Shown here: positions 26,172 through 36,627 of the stretch, piece after piece
How the letters are laid out: every line of letters starts with the position of its first letter
Numbering within the stretch: the stretch's first letter is position 1
DNA from: a candidate division CSSED10-310 bacterium
Lineage (GTDB): Bacteria > CSSED10-310 > JAFGJC01
Direction: 5' to 3'
Assembly: GCA_016927905.1 (NCBI GenBank)
Contig: JAFGLW010000007.1
Location: 62,001 to 126,000, forward strand
DNA: 64,000 bases
The notes under the pieces: generated by a model
Databases searched by the model: none
What the model was told of the DNA's origin: nothing
What the model saw: the letters and a program-made list of their open reading frames with translations, nothing else
Translations under genes and position numbers: made by a program

Positions 26172-27569
26172 TCAATCCTGATCCGTCCGGGATTCCCCCA
26201 CCCAAAACCGCTGTCTGCCGCTTCTGGATTTATGGGTGACACTCCGGCGGATTTTCTGGAAATTCAGAACGTCGATATCGAACTGGGGGATTGTCCAGGT
26301 ATCCACGCGGAAGCGGTATTCTTCGCCCGGAATGAGCGCGCCTTCCGAACCGGGAATCAGGGGCGGGATGGTCAGCGATCCGGCGCTGTCCGCGCTGGAT
26401 AGATACAGCTCCCAGTTGAAATCGTAATCGTCGTGCCGGATGGTGATGATATCCATATCGCCGGCACCCGGTTCCCATTTCAACAGCGGATATGGAGCCG
26501 ATTCACCGGATTCGGCATGCAATCCCTTGGACGCGGATTTGAAAGTGAGATCAAGGGTTTGAGGCAGGTTCTGGAAGGATGAATGGAGAAACGCCACGGC
26601 GGATTCCGCCCACAGGTCGCTGCGATTGAAAGCCGTCACTTTCACAAACAGATGATCGAGACCTGGTGTTCGGCAGCAAAATGCCTGATATTTGTAGTCC
26701 GGCATGATGTTTCCGAAACCGGCGAAGACGTCTCCGGCAATGCCGCCATCGGCAAACACGGCCATGCTGTAATATTGCTGGGGGTTCCATCCGCCGGATG
26801 GCGGATCCAGGTTGGCCGGCGGATTTTGAACATGTCCCTGGACGATTTTGACCGTTTCCTGGGAGATCCTGGACATATCGAGAACTGCAGGGGTTGAGAC
26901 CGGGAGCGGACCCCGGGGGAACAAGCTGAATCCGAATTTGGTGGTATTTTCGGTGGCGTCGACCGCCATGGCGGATACCGCCCCGGGACGATCGGCGATC
27001 TTGTACACATAAGGATCCGGATCAACGCTGGTCTTGCGGCCTTCGGATGATATTTTCAGTCCCGCCCCGGGAACGTCATTCACGTAATAGGTCAGCTCGT
27101 CGTCGCTGTTGTCCAATCCCAAAAAGGTCAGAGCGGAATCCTGCAGGTTGGGAGATTTCCGGATGGTCAGAGGGATGGTCATGTCGGCTGAATTGACGTT
27201 CACGAACGAAATGGTATCGTAGGCTTCCTTTTCACATCCGGTAACCGTCACGGTCACTTTGCTGTTGATTCCGTTCCCGGCGAAAGATACTTTCCCTTCC
27301 GGCCCGGTGATTTCCCGTCCCGACAGGACTGGAGGGTGTCCCTGATGGACCAGCACAGTGGCGCCTTTCAAAGGTTTTCCGGAATAGGCATCCACGACCG
27401 TAATCTCAAGATTGTCCGCGACAGGTTCACCCGAAAAAGACCCGTGAACCGCTTTGAATTCCACCGGCGGATAGATTTCCACTGCGCTGTTCCCGCATCC
27501 ACCGAGCGCGATCAGGAAAACCGACGCGGCCAGCAATATCATCATCAACATACAAACGATCCCTCTCAT
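26172..27569 (-). CDS. Lipoprotein with regulatory-like sandwich domain, unknown function
   Basis: From the ATG at 27569 (GAGGAG upstream) the protein has 465 residues and an N-terminal lipoprotein signal ending in LIALGGCGN, so Cys is probably lipidated. Residues about 50-130 form a carboxypeptidase-regulatory-like domain (LEITVVDAYSGKPLKGATVL, GPEGKVSFAGNG). The remainder (about 135-460) is beta-rich, with no catalytic motif I recognise. It probably sits at the periplasmic face of the outer membrane or on the surface. It is divergent from the Tat-signal TldD-like gene and ends before the THEP1 promoter. An in-frame ATG 15 codons earlier is possible but gives a poorer signal. Confidence 0.75.
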   Translation of the reverse strand: MRGIVCMLMMILLAASVFLIALGGCGNSAVEIYPPVEFKAVHGSFSGEPVADNLEITVVDAYSGKPLKGATVLVHQGHPPVLSGREITGPEGKVSFAGNGINSKVTVTVTGCEKEAYDTISFVNVNSADMTIPLTIRKSPNLQDSALTFLGLDNSDDELTYYVNDVPGAGLKISSEGRKTSVDPDPYVYKIADRPGAVSAMAVDATENTTKFGFSLFPRGPLPVSTPAVLDMSRISQETVKIVQGHVQNPPANLDPPSGGWNPQQYYSMAVFADGGIAGDVFAGFGNIMPDYKYQAFCCRTPGLDHLFVKVTAFNRSDLWAESAVAFLHSSFQNLPQTLDLTFKSASKGLHAESGESAPYPLLKWEPGAGDMDIITIRHDDYDFNWELYLSSADSAGSLTIPPLIPGSEGALIPGEEYRFRVDTWTIPQFDIDVLNFQKIRRSVTHKSRSGRQRFWVGESRTDQD

Positions 27570-27616
27570 GTCGCATCTCCTCATCTGCGAAATGATGTTT
27601 TGCCGTCTGGACATCT

Positions 27617-27649
27617 CTATTGTTCAATAGGCGATTTTTCCGGTAAAAT
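27617..27649 (+). promoter_or_regulatory. Candidate promoter with overlapping short palindrome for the TldD-like gene
   Basis: TTGTTC and TAAAAT are separated by 18 bases. The -35 element lies inside CTATTG-TT-CAATAG, an inverted repeat of two six-base arms that could be an operator. The match is moderate. Confidence 0.35.
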
Positions 27650-27712
27650 CAAATTTTAATGCAGGTTACCTTTTGCTCTGCATGATAACGCCCCTGTTGT
27701 TGGAGATTCCCG

Positions 27713-29302
27713 ATGGCGAATTTTTTTGAAGACTCGATTAATCGCAGACGGTTCCTGACCGCGGGTGGATGTGCTGTTCTGGGCACCGCAATGGGGTGCG
27801 GATGGACTCCCGGAAAACGGTCTTTCGCTCTGCTTGAAGAGAGAGGGGATGCCATCCGGGCCGATTCCGAAGATCTGCTGAAAATTCTCAAACGGTCGAT
27901 GAAAACCGGGGCGGATTTTGCGGAACTGTTTTTCGAACGCAACGTGAAAAAGTGTTTTGCCATCCGGGACCGGAAGGCTGAACCGGGACGAATGGAACGG
28001 ATCGAGGGAACGGGCCTTCGGCTTTTCAAGGGATCCCAAATGGCATACGGATGGATGAAGGGTTTTGAGCGCAGTGGGCTCGAAACCCTCTCGGAACGTG
28101 TCCGGAAGCAGCTGATACCGGAACGCTCGCCCCGCAGGCCCAAACCTATGAGTGTTCAGCCCGATCGGCATTTCGGAATTGTGCCGACCGGGACCGATCT
28201 GAATCGAATCCGGGACCGGGACCGGGAGGATATTGCCCTGCGGGCGTTCACCGCCGCCAGGGAATCCAGTAATCTCCTGGACCGGATCGAAATCCGGTTG
28301 GAAGAGGAGATCCGGCAGATTCTGATCGCCAACTCCCTGGGGCTGTTCCGAACGGATACCCAGCCGCTCCTGTCGCTGACCATCCGAATCCGGGCCCGGT
28401 CCGCCAGGGGGGAACACTGGGGGGAACGCAGGTTGTCCATGCGGAAAGGTTTCGAAATTTTCGACGGGAACGCGGTTGAAACGCTGGCGGCCGAAGCCGT
28501 TCAGGAATCCATCCAGATGTGTCAGGCTGAGGAACTGCCGGAGAAATACAGGCCGGTGATTCTGGCTGCCGGTTCGGGCGCACGCCTGCTGCAGGAAACA
28601 ATCGGCCAGGCGATCCGGGGGGATTTGATTCCCGACAGCCGCTCATTCTGCGCCGGAGCTTTGAACCAGCAGGTGGCCTTTCCGGGACTGAATGTCGTGG
28701 ATAACGGTACTTGTATTTACGGAAGGGGCTCATCCCATTTCGACGATGAAGGCACCGAGACCGGTCACACGCGCCTGATCCAGGGCGGCAGGCTTGTGAA
28801 CTATCTTGTGGATTACACCGCCGGGCGGCAGCTCAATCTGTTGCCCACCGGGAACGCCCGGCGCTCTTCCTTCCGCAACCCGCCATGCATCTGTACGACG
28901 AATCTGTATATCGGTGCGGGGCGGGACCGCATCGATCAAATGCTTTCCGAAACCCCGGGCGGTGTGTTCTGCCGGAATTTCGACCAGGTGGAGATCGATG
29001 TTCTGACCGGTGATTTCACCGCGGTTACCCGGGAAGCTTACCGGATCGAAAACGGCCGGCCCGGAAGAGCTCTACACCGTGTGATGCTCCGGGGGAACGC
29101 CCTGGATTTTCTGGACCGGATCGACAGGGTGGCCGACCGGGTGCTGCTGACCCCGGGCGATGCATTCTGCCAGGGCTCAGACCGGGAAGATCGGATACCG
29201 GTCTCGTTCGGACAACCGGATATCCGCGTGTCATATCTTCTGACCGGCACGGCCGGCAGGCAGGCAGAGCGGAATTATTCCAGTTCGAGGGTGACCCGGT
29301 AG
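27713..29302 (+). CDS. Tat-signal TldD/PmbA-like protein lacking the metal-binding histidines
   Basis: The 529-residue protein has the TldD/TldE two-domain layout: DLLKILKRSMKTGADFAELF at the N terminus, PVILAAGSGARLL and DNGTCIYGRGSSHFDDEGTE mid-protein, and CTTNLYIGAGRD later. TldD enzymes are zinc-type proteases using HExxxH. Here the aligned segment reads LLQETIGQAIRGD, so both histidines are glutamine (Q294 and Q299) and only Glu295 remains. The N terminus has a twin-arginine-like NRRRFLTAGGCAVLG segment with a possible lipobox, unlike cytoplasmic TldD. No TldE partner is adjacent. It is either a non-catalytic member or uses another chemistry. Its tail overlaps the convergent HtrA gene by 28 bases. 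Confidence 0.8.
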   Translation: MANFFEDSINRRRFLTAGGCAVLGTAMGCGWTPGKRSFALLEERGDAIRADSEDLLKILKRSMKTGADFAELFFERNVKKCFAIRDRKAEPGRMERIEGTGLRLFKGSQMAYGWMKGFERSGLETLSERVRKQLIPERSPRRPKPMSVQPDRHFGIVPTGTDLNRIRDRDREDIALRAFTAARESSNLLDRIEIRLEEEIRQILIANSLGLFRTDTQPLLSLTIRIRARSARGEHWGERRLSMRKGFEIFDGNAVETLAAEAVQESIQMCQAEELPEKYRPVILAAGSGARLLQETIGQAIRGDLIPDSRSFCAGALNQQVAFPGLNVVDNGTCIYGRGSSHFDDEGTETGHTRLIQGGRLVNYLVDYTAGRQLNLLPTGNARRSSFRNPPCICTTNLYIGAGRDRIDQMLSETPGGVFCRNFDQVEIDVLTGDFTAVTREAYRIENGRPGRALHRVMLRGNALDFLDRIDRVADRVLLTPGDAFCQGSDREDRIPVSFGQPDIRVSYLLTGTAGRQAERNYSSSRVTR

Positions 29303-30639
29303 GCTGTTCCTCCCCGGACCACCACGCAGGTTATCGAATCCCGGTAGGCAGCCTGCTGCACTGCGCGGTGAAACTGTTTCGGATTCTGAATGGCCTGCCC
29401 GTCCGCATGGACCACAGCATCGCCCCTGCGAATACCCACCTGATGGGCGGGACTGCCCTCCCGCACGGAGATCACCAGGATCCCGGTTGCGGACCGCATC
29501 CGGTTCCGCTGAGCGCTTGCGGCATCCAGAACACCGATGTTCAATCCAAGCAGTTCCCAGGTCAGTTCTTCACCGCGGTCCTCCGGAAATTCCGTTCCGT
29601 GGATTGTCCGGACCGTGGTGCGGCCTCTCTGCCACAGCTCAATTTCGATGACATCCCCCGGCGTATACTCCCGTAGATACTCCCGAAACTGAGACGGAGT
29701 CTGTACGGATCGACCTCCCAGAGACAACAGGATGTCTCCCGGTTTCAAACCGGCCTCGCTTCCGGGACTGCCGGTACGGACTTCCGCTATCAGTACGCCC
29801 GAAGGTCCCGGGTACTGGAGATGTTGTGCCAGAAGCGGTGTCAGTTCCTGAACCTGCACGCCCATCCAGATGCGCGGAACCTTGCCCTTCTCGATCAGAT
29901 CATCGATGATCCGCCTGGCCTTGTCGATGGGAATGGCAAACCCGATTCCCTCCGCATTTGCGTAAATGGCCGTGTTGATCCCGATCAGCTCGCCGTTGAT
30001 ATTCAGGAGGGGGCCGCCGGAGTTGCCCGGATTGATCGATGAATCGGTCTGGATGAAATCATGGTAGGTATGGGTCCGGCGGGATGTTTCATCTTTCAAT
30101 GTTATGGATCGGTTCAGGGCGCTGATCACACCGGTTGTCACGGAACTGGACAGCCCGAAGGGATTGCCGATCGCAATCACGGTTTCTCCGATCATCAGAT
30201 CATCCGAAGATCCCGGGTTGATGTATGGAAATGAAATATCGGCGTTGATCTTCAAAATGGCCAGATCAAACCGCCGGGATGCGCCGATCAGCTCGGCCGG
30301 ATAATCACTTCCGTCCGAGAGGGTCACCGTAATGATGGATGCCGGCAGAATGACATGCTCATTGGTCAGCACAGTTCCGTCCGGGCGAATTATGACACCG
30401 CTGCCCAGACTCTGCCGAGTTACGTTGCGCCGGGTGTAAGGCTCGAAGAAATCAAGAATCCAGTCCTGCCCGAACGGATTGAATTCCCGCACCGATACCA
30501 CCTTTTCGGTGGAGATATTGACTACGGCCGGACTGGCATTTTGAACCGCTTTCACGACCGGGGATATCCGGGATGGGGATTCCTGGGCAAAGGCAATCGG
30601 CACCAGCAATGCCGTCAAGATGGGGGAAAAACGTTTCAT
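29275..30639 (-). CDS. htrA: Do/HtrA-type periplasmic serine protease with two PDZ domains
   Basis: The 454-residue protease/chaperone degrades or refolds misfolded envelope proteins. It starts with a signal peptide (ILTALLVPIAFAQ), followed by a trypsin-like domain with a complete triad: His95 in LTNEHVILPA, Asp125 in RRFDLAILKI and Ser207 in SINPGNSGGPLL. Two PDZ domains follow, at about 260-350 (GSPGSEAGLKPGDILLSLGG) and 370-450 (EGSPAHQVGIRRGDAVVHADG). The ATG overlaps the stop of the upstream YfhO-like gene (ATGA). An upstream in-frame ATG would add 12 residues inside that gene and break the signal peptide. Confidence 0.95.
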   Translation of the reverse strand: MKRFSPILTALLVPIAFAQESPSRISPVVKAVQNASPAVVNISTEKVVSVREFNPFGQDWILDFFEPYTRRNVTRQSLGSGVIIRPDGTVLTNEHVILPASIITVTLSDGSDYPAELIGASRRFDLAILKINADISFPYINPGSSDDLMIGETVIAIGNPFGLSSSVTTGVISALNRSITLKDETSRRTHTYHDFIQTDSSINPGNSGGPLLNINGELIGINTAIYANAEGIGFAIPIDKARRIIDDLIEKGKVPRIWMGVQVQELTPLLAQHLQYPGPSGVLIAEVRTGSPGSEAGLKPGDILLSLGGRSVQTPSQFREYLREYTPGDVIEIELWQRGRTTVRTIHGTEFPEDRGEELTWELLGLNIGVLDAASAQRNRMRSATGILVISVREGSPAHQVGIRRGDAVVHADGQAIQNPKQFHRAVQQAAYRDSITCVVVRGGTAYRVTLELE

Positions 30640-33080
30640 GGCGGTGTTCCTTCCTTCGTTACGATCAAACCACATATCATCAGAATGGCCGAAAGAAAAC
30701 AGAATTCTCCCGCCAGAAAGGACATCGGTCGGTATTCCAGCGTGACCCTGGAAACACCGGGAGGGATGCGAATCCCGCGGAATAGGCAGTCGACCGGGAA
30801 AACCTCCACCGCCCTTCCGTCAATTCCGGCCCGCCATCCCGGATAACAGCTGTCTCCAACGACAAGTATCCCGGCCCGTTCCGTTTCAGTCCGGATCGCC
30901 AGATAATGATCGCCCCATCCCGTCAATTCAGCTCCGGATCCGGAGTCTCCGGGCGAGGCTGCGGGAAGGCGGTGTTCCGGCGATTCGATATATGCGGTTT
31001 CCGATAAATCAATCCGCCCGGAATCCAGTTCGTCCATCATGTCTGCCGGGGAAGTCAAAATGCGGGTCGTCCGGGTGATCCAGACCCTGGGAAAAGCACG
31101 CAGATTTTCATAAACAGACCAGCCCGGTTCCAGGTGGACGGGTTTCAGCCCGGGCAGGTTCCGGGGGCTGCCGTATACCAGCCACCGGACTCCGGCGGCA
31201 TCGTAGACGGGAGACGATGGAACCGTCAGCCGGCGGTCGAAATAGGTGCGCCGCTGGATCTGGTTCAGGAGTTCCGCATACCGTCCGATATAGGCCGATA
31301 CGTATCCCCGGAAATCATGAGCATCCAGAATCAATCCGGTGTTCGGGGGGAGCATCCGTCCGGAAAAACAGGCCGTTTTTTCCGGGTCAATCCCGCAGAT
31401 TCTGCCCGACGATGGTCCGGTATGGGGGAAGGTGTTTCGCACGGAGGCAGGTGGATCCAGGATTTTTGCATAGACGAACGGATTGTACATCCTGGCGGGC
31501 GGCAGCAGATCGGCGGCCACCAGAAGTCCCAGCAAACTCCATATCAGGCCGGGGTTCATCCGTCCCGAGAGTCGCACGACAGCCAGGAACGCCGCAGCCA
31601 GGAGACAGGTTTTCAGCACGGGAGGGTACAGCAGAACGGTTCCGTGTGACTGGTGAAGTTTCAGAAGATACAGAGACAGTGAGTTGTCCGGGGCGGTCCG
31701 GAAAAGATAATCCTGCATAACGGCTACTCCGGCGGCCACCACCAAAACCAATATGAAAACCATCCAGGCCGGTCCCGTCACCGTCCATCCCGGTTTGTTG
31801 CCGGTTATCAAAATCCGGTGGAAATCAGTCAGGCCGTCCGCAGCCAGCACCGCCATCAGGGGAACGGTCAACAGCGCCAGGCGGCCGGGATCCAGTGAAA
31901 ACAGCGATGGGAAATAACGGAAAATTCCGTGCCGCACCGGGCTCCAGTTCAACAGCGTGAGCCCTCCCAGAATCGCGATGGTGGAGAAGGCGAAAAAACG
32001 TCGGGACGGGCCGCCTTTCAACAGAGCGCCGACCATGAAAAGGAATGGAATCAATCCGATGTAAAGTATGGGAATGTTGGCGTAGGATTTCTGATAAATG
32101 TACAATCCGAAATAATCGCGAGTGGCGGGATGACCCAGAAAATCCGGACAGATCATACTGATCCACGGCACCCATCCAAACCGGAACAGGGGAAAATATC
32201 GGCCGGGCTGGCCCCGGAGGGTTCGGGTGAGAAGCTCCATTGCCGGAAGCCAGAACACGGCGCTCAACAGGATTCCCCACAACGCCTGCATCAGAACCGG
32301 GCCGAGGCGGTTTAATCCGGCCGGGAATGCGTTGAAGATCCGGTTGCGGTGAATGGAGAATGCCAGGAGTAGAATCCAGCCGTAGGCGATGAACTGAAGA
32401 TGTCCGGATACGGTCATTCCGGCCAGGGCGATACCGGCGGGAATGGCTCTTCGTGCGGTTGTCGCCGGCGTGAACCGTTCGACGGCCCATAATCCCGCCA
32501 TGAACCAAAGCAGCGTCGAAGTAAACAGGCGCATCTGCAGCCAGGTCATGCAGGCTCCGGACAGCACCAGAGCCATGGATCCCGCTGAAGCGCCGACCGG
32601 CGAACATCCGCGGAGTTTCAGGAAAGCGGCGGTCACCGCAGCCAGAATGAATAACTGGGTTGCCAGCAGGATCCCCCAGGCTGCGGCCGTATCAGTGATG
32701 GGGCAGACCGACAGCAGGAGCGGATCCAGGGGCATGGAATGGCAATCCGCGAGAAGCGGCATTCCGCAGGCGATATCGGGGTTCCAGAGCGGAATTTTAC
32801 CGGTTCGCCAGGCGGTTCGGGCTCTTTTAAAGAGTGGATAATACTGCAGGATCGGATCGTCGATGTCGGGATTCCCGATGTGTATCCGGCGGCCGATATT
32901 CCAGGGTGCGCACTCGGCCGCAAGCCAGTCCGCATTCAATGGGATTCTCCCGTCGAGAAGAGGAAGAAACAGGATGGTCAGGAGCACCCAGGCGGGCAGA
33001 GCGGCTTTCCAGAGGGGGTAATCCGGTCCGGAAGCATTCCAAGATCCGGGTTCCGCCGGTTTGAAATCGATGTCGGTCAC
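30636..33080 (-). CDS. YfhO-like polytopic membrane protein (GT-C type)
   Basis: The 814-residue protein has a dozen or so hydrophobic segments in its first 550 residues and a soluble C-terminal domain. The N terminus shows a YfhO-like loop: DDPILQYYPLFKRARTAW followed by GKIPLWNPDIACGMPLLAD. YfhO relatives are proposed GT-C fold enzymes that act on polyprenyl-linked sugars at the outer face of the inner membrane, for example in glycosylating teichoic acids. The C-terminal tail has GWRAGIDGRAVEVFPVDCLFRGI and ends with a membrane helix, as in the family. The start is GTG, just after the groEL terminator. It is coupled to htrA. Confidence 0.85.
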   Translation of the reverse strand: MTDIDFKPAEPGSWNASGPDYPLWKAALPAWVLLTILFLPLLDGRIPLNADWLAAECAPWNIGRRIHIGNPDIDDPILQYYPLFKRARTAWRTGKIPLWNPDIACGMPLLADCHSMPLDPLLLSVCPITDTAAAWGILLATQLFILAAVTAAFLKLRGCSPVGASAGSMALVLSGACMTWLQMRLFTSTLLWFMAGLWAVERFTPATTARRAIPAGIALAGMTVSGHLQFIAYGWILLLAFSIHRNRIFNAFPAGLNRLGPVLMQALWGILLSAVFWLPAMELLTRTLRGQPGRYFPLFRFGWVPWISMICPDFLGHPATRDYFGLYIYQKSYANIPILYIGLIPFLFMVGALLKGGPSRRFFAFSTIAILGGLTLLNWSPVRHGIFRYFPSLFSLDPGRLALLTVPLMAVLAADGLTDFHRILITGNKPGWTVTGPAWMVFILVLVVAAGVAVMQDYLFRTAPDNSLSLYLLKLHQSHGTVLLYPPVLKTCLLAAAFLAVVRLSGRMNPGLIWSLLGLLVAADLLPPARMYNPFVYAKILDPPASVRNTFPHTGPSSGRICGIDPEKTACFSGRMLPPNTGLILDAHDFRGYVSAYIGRYAELLNQIQRRTYFDRRLTVPSSPVYDAAGVRWLVYGSPRNLPGLKPVHLEPGWSVYENLRAFPRVWITRTTRILTSPADMMDELDSGRIDLSETAYIESPEHRLPAASPGDSGSGAELTGWGDHYLAIRTETERAGILVVGDSCYPGWRAGIDGRAVEVFPVDCLFRGIRIPPGVSRVTLEYRPMSFLAGEFCFLSAILMICGLIVTKEGTPP

Positions 33081-33120
33081 GGCGATATGGTACAGTTAAT
33101 GCGGCACCCCGGCAACCGAT

Positions 33121-33149
33121 AAAAAAAGCCTCCCGGCGGGGGAGGCTTT
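33121..33149 (-). terminator. Intrinsic terminator of groESL
   Basis: On the minus strand AAAGCCTCCC pairs with GGGAGGCTTT around a five-base loop and runs into further T residues, about 30 bases beyond the groEL stop. Confidence 0.93.
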
Positions 33150-33179
33150 CCGTTTCTTCGAATGAACAAAAAATTGGGA

Positions 33180-34817
<1,638 letters not shown>

Positions 34818-34857
34818 TCAAATCCTCCACATACGGATCCAAACCGCTGAATCCTGT

Positions 34858-35157
34858 TTAGCTTTCGATAATGCCGAGGATGTCATCCTCACGCATGATC
34901 AGATGTTCTTCGCCATCGATTTTGATTTCGGTGCCGGCATATTTCCCGAATAGAATCTGGTCACCCGGCTTGACATCCAGTTTCTGGTGTTTTCCGGAAT
35001 CGTCGCGTTTTCCGGGGCCGACCGCGATCACTTTCCCCTCCTGGGGTTTCTCTTTCGCCGTATCGGGAATGATGATCCCGCCTGCGGATTTCTGAATATC
35101 CGTATCGGCACGTTTAACCAGAACGCGGTCATTAAGAGGGCGAACTTTCATTGCCAT
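34858..35157 (-). CDS. groES: Co-chaperonin GroES
   Basis: The 99-residue lid of the GroEL chamber has the typical [16 protein letters not shown] start, the mobile loop [18 protein letters not shown], then [19 protein letters not shown] and [12 protein letters not shown] at the end. It is the first gene of the groESL operon. The ATG follows an AAAGGAGG site. Confidence 0.99.
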   Translation of the reverse strand: MAMKVRPLNDRVLVKRADTDIQKSAGGIIIPDTAKEKPQEGKVIAVGPGKRDDSGKHQKLDVKPGDQILFGKYAGTEIKIDGEEHLIMREDDILGIIES

Positions 35158-35220
35158 AATAAAAACCTCCTTTAAAAACAGTGAGTTAAAGTTGTTGCTA
35201 CTTTTTCGGTCTCCACCCTG

Positions 35221-35247
35221 TTAGCACTCGCTCGGGTCGAGCGCTAA
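35221..35247. promoter_or_regulatory. CIRCE operator (HrcA site)
   Basis: TTAGCACTC, a nine-base spacer, then GAGCGCTAA. This differs from the consensus inverted repeat (TTAGCACTC-N9-GAGTGCTAA) at one base. It lies about 64 bases upstream of groES and directly downstream of the candidate -10 element, the usual position for HrcA repression. Confidence 0.95.
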
Positions 35248-35248
35248 T

Positions 35249-35277
35249 AACTTATTGGAATTCAAATGCAGATTCAA
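35249..35277 (-). promoter_or_regulatory. Candidate promoter of groESL
   Basis: On the minus strand TTGAAT and TAAGTT are separated by 17 bases and placed so that transcription would begin at the edge of, or within, the CIRCE repeat. The -10 match is only moderate. Confidence 0.45.
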
Positions 35278-35385
35278 GCCCGGAATTTCCCGATATTTGC
35301 TTGTTTACGGCGTATATCGGCAAAAAATTCCGGAAAAACTCTTTTGTTTTCAGATTATCTCTATTTTATATTGATTTTTGCCCGG

Positions 35386-36627
35386 TTATGTTTTCCGAGC
35401 GTCCAGACGCACCAGGACTTTGTTGATTCGCCGGGGAGTGGCTTCCAGGATGCGGATTTCCATGCCTGCCAGGTAAAGCTTGTCTCCACGGTCGGGAATT
35501 CTCTGGATGTGATTGGTGATGAATCCGGCCAGGGTTGCGTAGTCGCCGGGGGGAATGCGGTTGCCCGTCATGTTGTTGAACTCGCCGATGCCGATGCCCG
35601 CACTGACGATGTAGACGCCTTCCACCAGGGGGATCATTTCCGATTCGGTCTGGCGGTCGAATTCATCTTTGATATCCCCGACGATTTCCTCGACCAGGTC
35701 TTCGCCGGTGATGATGCCTACCGCCACACCGTATTCGTCCACCACGACGGCCAGTTCATGGATGTTCCAGATCTCCGGAAGAAGATCCGTGACCTTGGTC
35801 TGTTCGGGAACGAAGAAGGGTTTCCGCATCCGACCAGATACCGGCAGATCCGGGTTGGAGCAGTCCAGGAGATCCACGGCGAACAGGATGCCGGTCACAT
35901 TTTCCGTCGATTCTTTGATGACCGGGAGTCTGGAAACGCCGCGGATCTGGAAGAGTTGAGCGGCGGCCCGGACTGGAGCGGTTTCGGGAATGCTGACCAC
36001 ATCGATCATGGGGACCATGGCGGAGCGGACCTTTTTGGCGCTGAACGCCAGCAGGTTGATAATCATCTGCAGTTCTTCCCTGGGCATGGTTTGCCGGGCG
36101 GTGCCGGTATGGGCGTAGAACAGCAGATCCTCCCGGGTCAACCGGTTCAGGTCCCCGGATTGACCGGGGCGACGGGTCAGCCATCGGGGTATGAACACCA
36201 CCGCTTTAGCCAGCGGTTTGAAACAGATTACGCATGCGGTCAGCAGCCAGACTGTGAATGTCAGCAGGCCGGTGCCACGGCTCAGGTATACCGTTTTGGG
36301 AATAATTTCACCGAATATCAGGATGACCGGCGTGACGATCAGCGTTGTCAGTTCGGGTCCCAGCGCGCCGAAAGGCCGGGTCATGAGGGATGCGGTGACG
36401 GCGCTGGCCATCACGTTGCTCAGGTTGTTCCCGATCAGCAGTGTGGCGAGCAGGACATCTTTTTTTCTCAGGAGTTTCAACAGGATTCGGGCTTGGTTGT
36501 TTCCCTTGTCCGCCTTGTGGCGCAGTTCGATTTCATTGATCGACAGCACGCCGGTTTCACTTCCGGAAAAGAACATGCTGGCCAGGACGGATATCCCGAT
36601 CAGGATCAGGCTGGCGGTCAGTCCCAT
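35386..36627 (-). CDS. CNNM/CorC-type transmembrane protein with CBS domains (second of pair)
   Basis: The 413-residue protein has an N-terminal DUF21/CNNM membrane domain (ISVLASMFFSGSETGVLSIN, LLIGNNLSNVMASAV, VTPVILIFGEIIPKTVY), a pair of CBS domains (VRSAMVPMIDVVSIPE, VSRLPVIKEST) and a CorC_HlyC C-terminal domain. Families of this type act in magnesium or cobalt efflux or resistance and are often mislabelled hemolysins. Its ATG shares a base with the stop of the upstream paralogue (TGATG). The pair probably forms one functional unit; which metal is handled is unknown. Confidence 0.9.
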   Translation of the reverse strand: MGLTASLILIGISVLASMFFSGSETGVLSINEIELRHKADKGNNQARILLKLLRKKDVLLATLLIGNNLSNVMASAVTASLMTRPFGALGPELTTLIVTPVILIFGEIIPKTVYLSRGTGLLTFTVWLLTACVICFKPLAKAVVFIPRWLTRRPGQSGDLNRLTREDLLFYAHTGTARQTMPREELQMIINLLAFSAKKVRSAMVPMIDVVSIPETAPVRAAAQLFQIRGVSRLPVIKESTENVTGILFAVDLLDCSNPDLPVSGRMRKPFFVPEQTKVTDLLPEIWNIHELAVVVDEYGVAVGIITGEDLVEEIVGDIKDEFDRQTESEMIPLVEGVYIVSAGIGIGEFNNMTGNRIPPGDYATLAGFITNHIQRIPDRGDKLYLAGMEIRILEATPRRINKVLVRLDARKT

